A DNA stretch of 35,842 nt from CAZQKE01 sp964593865 (GTDB taxonomy: Bacteria > Chloroflexota > Anaerolineae > JAAYZQ01), in NCBI GenBank assembly GCA_964593865.1, contig CAZQKE010000079.1, positions 1-35,842 of the forward strand. The letters run 5' to 3'. The notes beneath the pieces were generated by a model, which saw only the letters and a list, made by a program, of their open reading frames with translations, did no database searches and had not been told where the DNA came from. Below, piece by piece: positions 7,287-15,121 of this stretch. Position 1 is the stretch's first letter. Each line of letters starts with the position of its first letter. A program made the translations under genes and the position numbers.

Positions 7287-8678
7287 ATGGTTCCTGAACG
7301 GCTGGAAGAATTGGAAAAGATGGAAGCGGCGCGGGCCGACCGCGAGCAACGGCTCCGCGATCTGTACGAACAGGCCCAGCACTGTCTTGCTTCCCAGGAC
7401 TGGGAAGGAGCGTTATCCTACCTGGAACAGGTTCTCATGATTGAGCCGCGCTATCGGAACGCCGAAGAGGAGGCCGAGAAAGCGTGGCGTCAGGTCTGTC
7501 TCTTTACCTCCTACGAGTACGGTCGCCACTGCCTGCGCAGCGGCGATCTGGAAGGTGCACTGGCCCATTTTTCCTGGGTTGTCAGCCGTGCCCCCGGCTA
7601 TCGGGATGCTCAAGCCCGCCTCCGAGAGGCCCAACGGCGGGTTCAAGTTGCCCACATCTACCGTCGCGGTCTGGACCATTACACCAACGGGCGGTGGCAC
7701 GAAGCCATTGAAGCCTTTGGCCAGGTGATTGCCATTGACCCCGGCTACCGCCATGCCCTGGACATGCTGGAGGACAGCCGTCAACGGCTGGAGTTGGAAG
7801 ATCTGTACCGGCAGGGCCTGGACCTGATGGAAAAAGGGGAATGGGACGCCGCCGCCGAAACATTCCGCCGGGTGCAGACCCGCTCGCCCGGCTACCGAGG
7901 CGTCTCGGAAAAACTGCGCCATGCCGAACGAATGCGTGCCCTGAGTAGCCTTTACGAGCGGGGCCGCCGGGCATTTGAGGCAGGAGATTGGTCACGGGCC
8001 ATTGACCTGCTGGAACAGGTCATCGCCGCCGACGAAGACTACCAAGACGCGGCGCAGCTCCTCCGCGATGCCATCCGCGAAAAACAGTTGGGCTATCTCA
8101 GCCAGGATGCGGAGGCTGCCTTTGAGGCAAAACGCTGGGCCGAAGCGGTAGAGCACTATAAGGCCATCGTCGCCATGCGGCCCGACTATCCCCGCGCCCA
8201 GGCCCGCTTGATCGAAGCCCAACGCCAACGTCGGTTGGAGGTGGCCTATACCGAGGGCAAAAAATCCCTGGATTCGGGGTATTGGCTGGATGCCATTGTC
8301 CGCTTTGAAGAGGTCATCGCCCTGGACCCCAACTACAAACAAGCGCAGGAGTTGCTGGCCGAGGCAAGTTTGCAAAAGAAACTGGCCGATCTCTACAACA
8401 AAGCGAAGGAAAGCATCCGGGCCGAGCAATGGGCCGAGGCGGAGGAACTGCTGGAGCAGATCACCGCCCTGCGGGACAAATATCGGGATGTGCCCCGCCT
8501 GCTCACCAAAGTACGCTCGCGGGCGCAGTTGGAGCAGCTCTACACCCAGGGGATACGCGCCTGGGAAGCGGGGCAACGGGAGGATGCCCTGGCCGCTTTT
8601 GAACAGATTATGGACCTGGACCCCAATTACCGCGACGTGGCGGATCGCTTGCGAAAGGCGAGGGCCATGGTCGGGTAG
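7287..8678 (+). CDS. Nine-unit TPR-like solenoid protein
   Basis: A 463-residue protein with no signal or membrane segment. After a coiled N-terminus (about 1-25) it consists of nine consecutive units of 48-49 residues, each of the form LYxxGxxxxxxGxWxxAIxxFxxVIAxDPxYRxAxxxLxxAxxx. Equivalent tyrosines sit at 28, 76 and 125, which shows the period. Classical TPRs have 34 residues, so each unit appears to be a TPR with an additional helix. ATG at 7287 follows GAGGA. The gene lies 9 bases after the PD40 gene and is closed by a terminator, so the two products probably work together, perhaps as a cytoplasmic scaffold for the anchored propeller (inference). Confidence 0.87.
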   Translation: MVPERLEELEKMEAARADREQRLRDLYEQAQHCLASQDWEGALSYLEQVLMIEPRYRNAEEEAEKAWRQVCLFTSYEYGRHCLRSGDLEGALAHFSWVVSRAPGYRDAQARLREAQRRVQVAHIYRRGLDHYTNGRWHEAIEAFGQVIAIDPGYRHALDMLEDSRQRLELEDLYRQGLDLMEKGEWDAAAETFRRVQTRSPGYRGVSEKLRHAERMRALSSLYERGRRAFEAGDWSRAIDLLEQVIAADEDYQDAAQLLRDAIREKQLGYLSQDAEAAFEAKRWAEAVEHYKAIVAMRPDYPRAQARLIEAQRQRRLEVAYTEGKKSLDSGYWLDAIVRFEEVIALDPNYKQAQELLAEASLQKKLADLYNKAKESIRAEQWAEAEELLEQITALRDKYRDVPRLLTKVRSRAQLEQLYTQGIRAWEAGQREDALAAFEQIMDLDPNYRDVADRLRKARAMVG

Positions 8679-8702
8679 AGGGGAGCGGACACCGCCTTTC
8701 GC

Positions 8703-8738
8703 AAGCCGTCGGCCTTTTGGTCGGCGGCTTGACTTTTC
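8703..8738 (+). terminator. Intrinsic terminator after the TPR-like gene
   Basis: Arms AAGCCGTCGGC and GTCGGCGGCTT pair over 11 bases with two G-U pairs, followed by GACTTTTC. The descending arm overlaps the -35 of the aspS promoter. Confidence 0.75.
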
Positions 8739-8757
8739 TCAGGGGGCGGTGTATCAT
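8729..8757 (+). promoter_or_regulatory. Promoter for aspS
   Basis: TTGACT at 8729-8734, a 17-base spacer and TATCAT at 8752-8757. The expected start of transcription near 8764 leaves about 22 bases before the aspS ATG, and rules out the longer in-frame start at 8717. Confidence 0.8.
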
Positions 8758-8785
8758 GACACGCGAACTTGGAAGGAGGAGAACC

Positions 8786-10555
8786 ATGTTAAAGACCCAC
8801 AACTGCGGAGAACTGCGTCTGGAACACGTCGGTCGGCAAGTCACCCTGGCCGGTTGGGTGCATCGTTACCGGAGCCACGGCGGAGTCCTGTTCATCAACC
8901 TGCGCGACCGGTCCGGCCAGGTCCAGGTGACCTTTGACCAGCAGGCCGCACCCCAGGCCCACGCCATCGCCGATCAAGCCCGCGCCGAATGGGTGCTCCA
9001 AGTGGTCGGAACCGTCCGCCAACGCCCCCCCGGCACCGAAAATCGGGAATTGCCCACCGGTCAGATTGAAGTCGCCGCGCAACAAGTGACGGTCCTCAAC
9101 CGGGCCAAAACGCCGCCCTTCTACATTGACCGCGAGGCCGGGGAGGCCGAAGCCCTGCGCCTCAAGTACCGCTATCTGGACCTGCGCCGCGAACGAATGC
9201 AGCGCAACATCATTCTCCGCCATCGGGTTGTCAAATTCATCCGCGACTTTTTGGATGAACGCGGCTTCCTGGAGATAGAAACGCCCATCCTGACCAAAAG
9301 CACGCCCGAAGGCGCCCGTGACTACCTGGTCCCCAGCCGCACCCACCCCGGCCGGTTCTTCGCCCTGCCCCAATCGCCCCAGCAACTCAAGCAACTGCTC
9401 ATGGTCGCCGGCTTTGAGCGGTACTTCCAGATCGCCCGCTGCTTCCGTGATGAAGACCTGCGCGGCGACCGCCAACCTGAATTCACCCAGTTGGACCTGG
9501 AGATGAGTTTCGTAGAACAGGAAGACATCTTGCAGATCATTGAAGAAATGTACACCCACATCGTCGAAGAGATCGGCGGCAAAAAACTGTTTGCCAAACC
9601 CTTCCCCCGCCTTTCCTACCGGGAAGCCATAGAACGGTTCGGCAAGGATAACCCCGATCTGCGCTTCGGCATGGAGTTGGTGGATGTGAGCGACCTGGTG
9701 GCCGAAGGGGGCTTTGGCGTTTTCCGTCGGGCCGTAGCGGAAGGAGGGCAGGTCAAGGGCATCCGCGCCGAGGGGTTGGCCGGGTACAGCCGCAAGCAGA
9801 TTGACGAACTGGCTGCCTTTGTCCAGACCCATGGGGCCAAGGGGCTGGCCTGGTTGGCCGTCAAAGAAGAAGGCGTGCGCTCCTCCTTTGCCAAATTCCT
9901 GGATGAGGGAACGGTAGCAGCCCTCATTGAGCGGATGGAGGGACGACCCGGTGACCTACTGCTCTTCGTCGCCGACAGGCCGACCGTCGTCGCCGAAGCT
10001 TTGGGCCGCCTGCGGGTGCTCCTGGCCGACCGCCTGGGGCTGCGGGACGACAATGTGTTGGCAATGGCTTGGATCCTCGACTGGCCCTTGTTTGAGTGGA
10101 ACGATGAGGAACGGCGATGGGACCCCAACCACCACCTGTTCACCGCCCCCGTGCCGGAGGACATCCCCTTGCTGGATACCGATCCCGGCGCGGTGCGGGG
10201 CTTGCAACACGACTTGGTGTGCAACGATTACGAAATCGCCGGGGGGAGCATCCGTATCCATCGGCGAGAAGTGCAGGAAAAGATCTTTGGCCTCATCGGC
10301 CTGGATGTGGAAAAGGCCAAAAAACAGTTCGGCCACATGCTGGAAGCGTTTGAATACGGCACACCGCCCCACGGCGGCATCGCCTCCGGCATTGAACGCT
10401 TGGTGATGCTCCTGGCCGGGGAACCGAACATCCGCGAGGTGATCGCCTTCCCCAAGACCCAGAGCGCGTCGGATCTCATGATGGGCGCGCCCTCACCGGT
10501 GGAAGAGGAGCAACTAAAAGAACTCCACATCCGGCTCCTTGAACCGGTTCAATAA
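8786..10555 (+). CDS. aspS: Aspartyl-tRNA synthetase, probably non-discriminating (Asp/Asn)
   Basis: A 589-residue bacterial-type AspRS. It has an N-terminal OB-fold anticodon domain (about 1-110), class II catalytic core with motif 2 around CFRDEDLRGDRQPEFTQLD, a bacterial GAD insertion (about 290-400) and motif 3 around GIASGIERLVMLL. The ATG at 8786 sits 5 bases after AAGGAGGA. His31 and Gly83 occupy the two anticodon-domain positions reported to mark non-discriminating enzymes such as that of Pseudomonas aeruginosa; E. coli has Leu at the first. Such an enzyme also loads Asp on tRNA(Asn), which the GatCAB amidotransferase then converts. The tRNA specificity is inference from these residues; the AspRS identity is not in doubt. 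Confidence 0.97.
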   Translation: MLKTHNCGELRLEHVGRQVTLAGWVHRYRSHGGVLFINLRDRSGQVQVTFDQQAAPQAHAIADQARAEWVLQVVGTVRQRPPGTENRELPTGQIEVAAQQVTVLNRAKTPPFYIDREAGEAEALRLKYRYLDLRRERMQRNIILRHRVVKFIRDFLDERGFLEIETPILTKSTPEGARDYLVPSRTHPGRFFALPQSPQQLKQLLMVAGFERYFQIARCFRDEDLRGDRQPEFTQLDLEMSFVEQEDILQIIEEMYTHIVEEIGGKKLFAKPFPRLSYREAIERFGKDNPDLRFGMELVDVSDLVAEGGFGVFRRAVAEGGQVKGIRAEGLAGYSRKQIDELAAFVQTHGAKGLAWLAVKEEGVRSSFAKFLDEGTVAALIERMEGRPGDLLLFVADRPTVVAEALGRLRVLLADRLGLRDDNVLAMAWILDWPLFEWNDEERRWDPNHHLFTAPVPEDIPLLDTDPGAVRGLQHDLVCNDYEIAGGSIRIHRREVQEKIFGLIGLDVEKAKKQFGHMLEAFEYGTPPHGGIASGIERLVMLLAGEPNIREVIAFPKTQSASDLMMGAPSPVEEEQLKELHIRLLEPVQ

Positions 10556-10565
10556 AATTGTAGAC

Positions 10566-10594
10566 TTGCGCCTTTTTCCCTTTTGTGCTAGGAT
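10566..10594 (+). promoter_or_regulatory. Promoter of the structured RNA
   Basis: TTGCGC at 10566-10571, a 17-base spacer and TAGGAT at 10589-10594. Transcription would begin near 10601, exactly where the long closing helix of the RNA starts. Confidence 0.75.
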
Positions 10595-10600
10595 CGGAGC

Positions 10601-10786
10601 CGTTCAAACCCTGCTGTGTGCGTGATGTCTGTAGAGAGGTTTGAGCCAACACCCGTACAAAGGGAGTCGCGCTCCAGAGGGGATGCGATAGCCTCGGAGA
10701 AGGCAAGGCAGTAACCGATGGGCAGACACCCACCTGGTTTGACAGGTTCAAAACCAACAGGACACACGGCACAGCGGGGATTTGAT
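10601..10786 (+). ncRNA. ssrS: Structured small RNA, probable 6S RNA
   Basis: About 185 bases between a promoter and a strong terminator, with no plausible reading frame. The ends pair: TCAAA plus CCCTGCTGTG at 10605-10619 with CACAGCGGGG and TTTGA at 10771-10785, and the helix continues inward with bulges. Inside are a large asymmetric bubble, a small 3'-side hairpin ACCTG/CAGGT (10732-10746) and an apical arm with GGAG/CTCC and GCCT/AGGC hairpins. Length, long closing stem, central bubble and 3' bubble hairpin all fit 6S RNA, which binds the housekeeping RNA polymerase. This identification is from architecture only; a family-model search would settle it. That some structured RNA is made here is much surer. 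Confidence 0.6.
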
Positions 10787-10789
10787 GAG

Positions 10790-10822
10790 AAAACCACCGG
10801 GTGGTACACCCGGTGGTTTTTC
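10790..10822 (+). terminator. Strong intrinsic terminator of the RNA gene
   Basis: Perfect 14-bp stem, AAAACCACCGGGTG with CACCCGGTGGTTTT, a 3-base GTA loop and a short T-run. It closes the RNA gene. Confidence 0.88.
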
Positions 10823-11046
10823 CATGTCCGAAAACCCGGCGTGGGGTGTGCGGCCGCAGGCCCCAAAGGCGCGACTTGAGTCACCACCCGTAACTGCTCA
10901 CCCTGCCGCAGGCTTGGGAGCGGTTTCAGGTTGAAACCGGTTGCCCGTCGGGCAAAGATGGCGATTTCAATCGGTCTGCAACCTGTGGGAGGGTAGGCTG
11001 AGTAGTAACAAGTCGGGGACTTGCGTTACACCACGAGGTGCGATCC
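10822..11046. other. Repeat-rich leader upstream of the mannosidase
   Basis: No gene seen. It contains a degenerate copy of the dispersed palindromic repeat (10851-10890) and several perfect small hairpins: CGGTTTCA/TGAAACCG at 10921-10939, TTGCCC/GGGCAA at 10941-10955, and GTAAC-AAGTC/GACTT-GC-GTTAC at 11005-11029. The last ends 5 bases before the mannosidase ribosome site. I found no good -10/-35 pair here. Confidence 0.6.
10851..10890 (+). repeat. Dispersed palindromic repeat, degenerate copy
   Basis: CGGCCGCAGGCCCCAAAGGCGCGACTTGAGTCACCACCC-like block (read in parts: GGCCGCAGGCC, then GCGACTTGAGTCACCACC). It matches the ends of the repeats at 29605-29748 and 35714-35842. Confidence 0.75.
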
Positions 11047-13290
11047 ATGTCACAACGCGCGATCCCGCTGCACGGCCACGGTTGGCGGCTGGGTCAGGCT
11101 CCCGCCGGGGCCGATCCGGCACGGGCAGCCTGGGCCGAACTGGAACGGGTGACCGAATGGCTGCCCGCCACCGTCCCCGGCAACGTCCGTGCCGACCTGG
11201 TGCGGGCCGGGCGGTTGCCCGACTTGACCTGGGGCCGGAACGCGGCGGACGCCGCCTGGGTGGACGACCACTGCTGGTGGCTGGTCCGCGACTTTGCCTG
11301 CGCCCCGGCTCCGGGGGAGCGCGTCCACCTGGTCCTGCGCGGAGTGGACTATATCGGCGACCTGTTCCTCAACGGCCGTTTTCTGGGACGGCACGAAGGG
11401 ATGTTCTCCCCCCAGGTCCACGATGTGACCGACCTGCTGACCGGCGACGACCGGCTGGCGGTGCGCATCCTGGGCAACCGCTGGCTGCCCCGCGACCGGA
11501 GCGGCCTCCGGCTCAAACTCCTGAACCGCCTGGAAGAACGCCTCAACCACATGCCCGGCCTCTTTCCCGACCGCCGCGACACCCTCAAATGCCAGATGGG
11601 GTTCGGCTGGGATTTCGCCCCGCCCCTGCGGACGCTGGGCATCTGGGACGATGTGTACCTGCTGCGCAGCGGCGACGCCTTCCTCCGCGACCTCGTCGTC
11701 CGCTCCGAAGTGGCGGAGACGCGGGCGGCGTTGACCCTGACCGTGGAGATAGATGCCCGGCGGGGCGGCCCGGCGCAGCTGCGCGTTACCCTGACCGGGC
11801 GGACCTTTGAAGCCGCGCCCCTCACCGTGGAACGGTCCATCCTGCTGCCCCCCGGTCCGAGTCGGCACACCCTGGCCCTCACCATCCCCCGGCCGCGCCT
11901 GTGGCAACCGTGGGACCAGGGGGAGCCGCACCTGTACGACTTGGAGGTGCAGGTCCGGCGCGGGGGGAAGCGGTCCGACGCCCTGCGGCGGGCGGTCGGA
12001 TTGCGCCGCCTTGAGTGGAAAGGCAGGCAACTGTATCTCAACGGGCGGCGCGTCCCCATCCGGGGGGCCAACTGGGTTCCCGCCGACATCCTGCCGGGCC
12101 GGGTGGGGGCCGGGGACTATCGCGCCCTGCTGACCCTGGCCCGCGAGGCCAATATGAACATGCTCCGCGTCTGGGGCGGCGGTCTGCGGGAAAGACGGGC
12201 CTTTTACGACCTGTGCGACCGGCTGGGCATCCTGGTCTGGCAGGAATTCCCCTTTGCCTGCGCCTTTGTGACCCGCTATCCCCGTTCGCCTGACTATTTG
12301 CAACTGGTCGAAACGGAAGTTCGGGCCATCGTCCGCGACCTGCGCCGCCACCCCAGCATCGTCTTGTGGTGCGGCGGCAACGAATTCAACCCGGACCGCA
12401 ACAAACCGCTGGTCCGCACCCTGCGTCGCGTGGTGGAGCAAGAGGACCCGACGCGGCCCTTTGTGCCCGCTTCCCCCTCGGCGGGCGACGGCCACAACTG
12501 GCAAGTCTGGCATCGTTTCTACCCTCCGGCCCGCTACCGGGAGGATACGACCCCCTTTGTCAGCGAGTTCGGCCTTCAGGCCCCGCCCGATGCAGCGGCC
12601 TTGCGGCGCTTCATCCCGCCGGAGGAGCTATGGCCGCCGGGGCCTTCCTGGACCTTTCACGGGGCGGGGTTGGCGAAACTATGGCGGTATGCCCGTCCCT
12701 TCTTGCCGGAGGGAGAACCGGACCTGGACGCTTTTGTGACCGCTGCGCAACGGGCGCAGGCGTGGGGCTTGCAGATTGCCGTTGAGCACTATCGGCGCAA
12801 CGGGACGGGGGTGCTGCTGTGGCAATTCAACGAACCGTGGTCGGCCATCTCCTGGGCCATCCTGACCTACGAACGGCGGCCCAAGCCTGCCTATCACCTG
12901 GTGCAGCGGCTGTTCGCGCCGCTGCTGGTCGGCGCAGACTATACCCTGCAGCCCTACCGCTCCGGCGACCCCTTTGCGGCGGACATCTGGCTGATCAACG
13001 ACCTTCCCCGCGCCTTTCCCGCCTGCACGCTGACGGTGACGTTGTGGGATGCCCGGGGGCAGGCGGCCCGGCAGATGACGCAGGCGGTGGATGTCGCTGC
13101 GCAAGAAAGAAGGACGGTTGCCCGTTTTACCTTTCCCTTGCCGCCGGGGGACCGCTGGCGGCTGACCTGTCGCTTGGAACGGAAAGGCCGAACGCTGACG
13201 GCCAACGAGTACGACCTGGCGGTCTATGACGACGACGGGCCGTCGTGGTGGCAGCGGTTGATCCATCGCCTGGCGGATATTGTGACCTGA
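11047..13290 (+). CDS. Glycoside hydrolase family 2 beta-mannosidase
   Basis: A 747-residue GH2 enzyme of beta-mannosidase type, expected to release mannose from the non-reducing end of beta-1,4-manno-oligosaccharides. No signal peptide, so probably cytosolic and acting on imported sugars. It has an N-terminal sugar-binding domain (WLPATVPGNV, FLNGRFLG), an Ig-like domain and a TIM barrel containing RVWGGG. The acid/base Glu446 lies in WCGGNEFNPD and the nucleophile Glu507 in FVSEFGLQ. A late block QFNEPWSAISW with ERRPKPAYH is typical of beta-mannosidases. ATG at 11047 has GAGG nine bases upstream; GTG at 11038 is possible but lacks a ribosome site. It stands alone with no transporter or regulator next to it. 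Confidence 0.92.
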   Translation: MSQRAIPLHGHGWRLGQAPAGADPARAAWAELERVTEWLPATVPGNVRADLVRAGRLPDLTWGRNAADAAWVDDHCWWLVRDFACAPAPGERVHLVLRGVDYIGDLFLNGRFLGRHEGMFSPQVHDVTDLLTGDDRLAVRILGNRWLPRDRSGLRLKLLNRLEERLNHMPGLFPDRRDTLKCQMGFGWDFAPPLRTLGIWDDVYLLRSGDAFLRDLVVRSEVAETRAALTLTVEIDARRGGPAQLRVTLTGRTFEAAPLTVERSILLPPGPSRHTLALTIPRPRLWQPWDQGEPHLYDLEVQVRRGGKRSDALRRAVGLRRLEWKGRQLYLNGRRVPIRGANWVPADILPGRVGAGDYRALLTLAREANMNMLRVWGGGLRERRAFYDLCDRLGILVWQEFPFACAFVTRYPRSPDYLQLVETEVRAIVRDLRRHPSIVLWCGGNEFNPDRNKPLVRTLRRVVEQEDPTRPFVPASPSAGDGHNWQVWHRFYPPARYREDTTPFVSEFGLQAPPDAAALRRFIPPEELWPPGPSWTFHGAGLAKLWRYARPFLPEGEPDLDAFVTAAQRAQAWGLQIAVEHYRRNGTGVLLWQFNEPWSAISWAILTYERRPKPAYHLVQRLFAPLLVGADYTLQPYRSGDPFAADIWLINDLPRAFPACTLTVTLWDARGQAARQMTQAVDVAAQERRTVARFTFPLPPGDRWRLTCRLERKGRTLTANEYDLAVYDDDGPSWWQRLIHRLADIVT

Positions 13291-13311
13291 AGGCCGTCGC
13301 TACAGGCGGGC

Positions 13312-13366
13312 AGCGTAGGTGGACGCCCGGCCACAGGCTCCGAAGGGGCGGCTTGCGCGAGCCGGA
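13312..13366 (+). repeat. Dispersed palindromic repeat, diverged copy
   Basis: Contains GCGTAGGTGGACGCCCGGCC followed by ACAGGCTCCGAAGGGGCGGC. It matches the GGACGCCCGGCC-ACAGGCCCGAAAGGAGCGAC core of the repeats at 29605-29748 and 35714-35842, with a different tail. Confidence 0.78.
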
Positions 13367-13409
13367 GACTTGTTCGCAATGCACTTGCCCTACCCTCGCA
13401 ACCACGCCC

Positions 13410-13438
13410 TTGTCCATTTCGTAAGGGTAGTGTATAAT
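13410..13438 (+). promoter_or_regulatory. Promoter for the coiled-coil/SPFH pair
   Basis: TTGTCC at 13410-13415, a 17-base spacer and TATAAT at 13433-13438 preceded by TG. A strong AAGGAGGTG ribosome site follows at 13452-13460. Confidence 0.85.
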
Positions 13439-13466
13439 GGGCAAAGAAAGTAAGGAGGTGAAAAGG

Positions 13467-14042
13467 ATGAACGATCTGCGAGAAACCATCGGCTCGGTTC
13501 TCGGCGAAGGCGGGGAGGGCTTACGAGAGGTTGTGGAATCCCACCTGGGCGCGTTGGAAAACCTGGTCAAACAGATCCCCGGTTACAAAGGCTACAAGGA
13601 AAAGGAACTGCGCCGCGAGGCAGACAGGCTGCTACGGATGGAGGTCGCCGGGAAGCTAGATGACCAACGCAAGCGACTGGCCGAACTGCAGAACCAGCTC
13701 ATCAGCCTGGCCCAGATTGAATTTCTGGACGACCTGGAACGGGCGGTGATGAAACTGCAACTGCTCATTGACCGCATCAAGACGGCTTCCTACGGCTATG
13801 CCGGCCTGTTTGATGCCGTCAAGGTCAAGGAGGAACAGTTGGACGCCTTGTATGAATTTGACAACGAGATGCTCAACTTTGTGAGCGAAATTGCTGCCGG
13901 TGTAGATCGGGTTAGCTCGGCCATTGCCGCTCAGGAAGGCGTCAGCGGGGCCATTGCCGACCTGGTCAACACCGTGGCCGAGGCCAACACCACCTTTGGC
14001 CATCGTGAAGAGGCGATCTTGCAAGCCGGTGTTTATGACTAA
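13467..14042 (+). CDS. Helical coiled-coil protein partnered with an SPFH protein
   Basis: A 191-residue, nearly all-helical protein rich in Leu, Glu, Lys and Arg with heptad-like spacing at about 45-140. No membrane segment, catalytic motif or named domain is recognised. The ATG at 13467 sits 6 bases after AAGGAGGTG, the best ribosome site in the window, so high expression is likely. It lies 14 bases before the SPFH gene. Physical association with the SPFH oligomer is a reasonable guess from this pairing. Confidence 0.8.
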   Translation: MNDLRETIGSVLGEGGEGLREVVESHLGALENLVKQIPGYKGYKEKELRREADRLLRMEVAGKLDDQRKRLAELQNQLISLAQIEFLDDLERAVMKLQLLIDRIKTASYGYAGLFDAVKVKEEQLDALYEFDNEMLNFVSEIAAGVDRVSSAIAAQEGVSGAIADLVNTVAEANTTFGHREEAILQAGVYD

Positions 14043-14056
14043 CAAGGAGGGGGAAA

Positions 14057-15109
14057 ATGGCCAGGATAATTGATGTCATTGAAGTACCCAACCAGCAGAA
14101 GAACGAAATGGTCCGCAGGGTGCCCGAATACGGCTCCGGCGATTTCCGATTCGGCTCTCAGGTGATCGTGCGCGAGTACCAACAGGCGGTCTTTTTCCGG
14201 GACGGCAAAGCATACGATACTTTCGGGCCGGGCCGTCACACCATCACCACCGCCAATGCCCCACTGCTGACCGATCTGATCGGCAAGGCCACCGATGACA
14301 AAACCATTTTTACGGCCGAAGTCTATTTCGTCAACATGCGCGAGTTCCTTGACCTCAAGTGGGGAACCGCCGAACCGATTCCCTTGCGCGATGCGGACCT
14401 GGGGCTGGTGCGGCTCCGGGCCTTTGGAACCTACTCTATTCAGGTGCAAGACCCGGCCCTCTTTGTCACCAAAATCGTCGGCGCACAGGGCATCTACCAG
14501 ACCAAGCAGATCACCGGCTTTTTACGGGGCATCATCGTTGCCAAGCTGACCGATCTGCTGGGGGAGATGGGCCGGGGCCTGTTTGACCTACCGGCCCTGT
14601 ACGATGAGATCGGCGCCGGGGCCAAAGCCAAAGTACAGGACGACTTTGCCAATCTGGGCATTCAGCTCAAAACCCTCTACGTCAGCTCCATCAGCCCCAC
14701 GGAGGAAACGGCCAAAGCCATTGACGAGCGGGCCTCCATGGGGGCCATCGGCGACATGCAGGCATATATGCAGTTCCAAATGGCACGGGGCATCCGGGAC
14801 GCAGCCCAAGCCGGTGGGGGTGGCGCGGCGGGCACAGGCGTAAGTCTCGGCGCCGGTCTGGGCATGGGAACGGCCATGGCCCAGATGATGAGTCAGGCTG
14901 CGGGCACTGCCCAGCGAGCACCGGCGGCTGCCGCCCCCGTCGCTCCCACCGTGCCCGAAATTATGACCCTCTCCGAGGCGGCGGCTTATATCCGCGTGGG
15001 AGAAGAGGATGTGCTGTCCCTCATCCGGTCGGGTGAGCTAAAGGCCAAAAAGATCGGCTCCAGCTACCGGATCAGCAAACGGGCCATAGACGAATATCTG
15101 TCCAGCTGA
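14057..15109 (+). CDS. SPFH (band 7) protein with C-terminal excisionase-type HTH
   Basis: A 350-residue protein. Residues about 25-235 are an SPFH/band-7 domain of the soluble virion-core-protein-like (YdjI/COG4260) subgroup, with FRDGKAYDTFGPGRHT near the start and no obvious transmembrane anchor. A Gly/Ala-rich linker with GGGGAAGTG follows (about 250-300). Residues about 303-349 (LSEAAAYIRVGEEDVLSLIR, then the KIGSSYRI wing) form a MerR/excisionase-family helix-turn-helix of the HTH_17 type. Relatives usually end in a zinc ribbon, so the DNA-binding end is unusual. AAGGAGG at 14044-14050 supports ATG 14057. It probably forms large rings or scaffolds; the HTH could tether them to DNA or bind a partner. 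Confidence 0.88.
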   Translation: MARIIDVIEVPNQQKNEMVRRVPEYGSGDFRFGSQVIVREYQQAVFFRDGKAYDTFGPGRHTITTANAPLLTDLIGKATDDKTIFTAEVYFVNMREFLDLKWGTAEPIPLRDADLGLVRLRAFGTYSIQVQDPALFVTKIVGAQGIYQTKQITGFLRGIIVAKLTDLLGEMGRGLFDLPALYDEIGAGAKAKVQDDFANLGIQLKTLYVSSISPTEETAKAIDERASMGAIGDMQAYMQFQMARGIRDAAQAGGGGAAGTGVSLGAGLGMGTAMAQMMSQAAGTAQRAPAAAAPVAPTVPEIMTLSEAAAYIRVGEEDVLSLIRSGELKAKKIGSSYRISKRAIDEYLSS

Positions 15110-15121
15110 GAAGCCGAAGCG

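Noticed and set aside
10660..10722. Possible c-di-GMP-I riboswitch because of GTAACCGATGG and GATGCGATAGCC
   Set aside because: The 5' GGGCAAACC block and P2 arm with GNRA loop are missing, and the RNA has its own terminator far from the next gene. The 6S-like fold explains more of the sequence.
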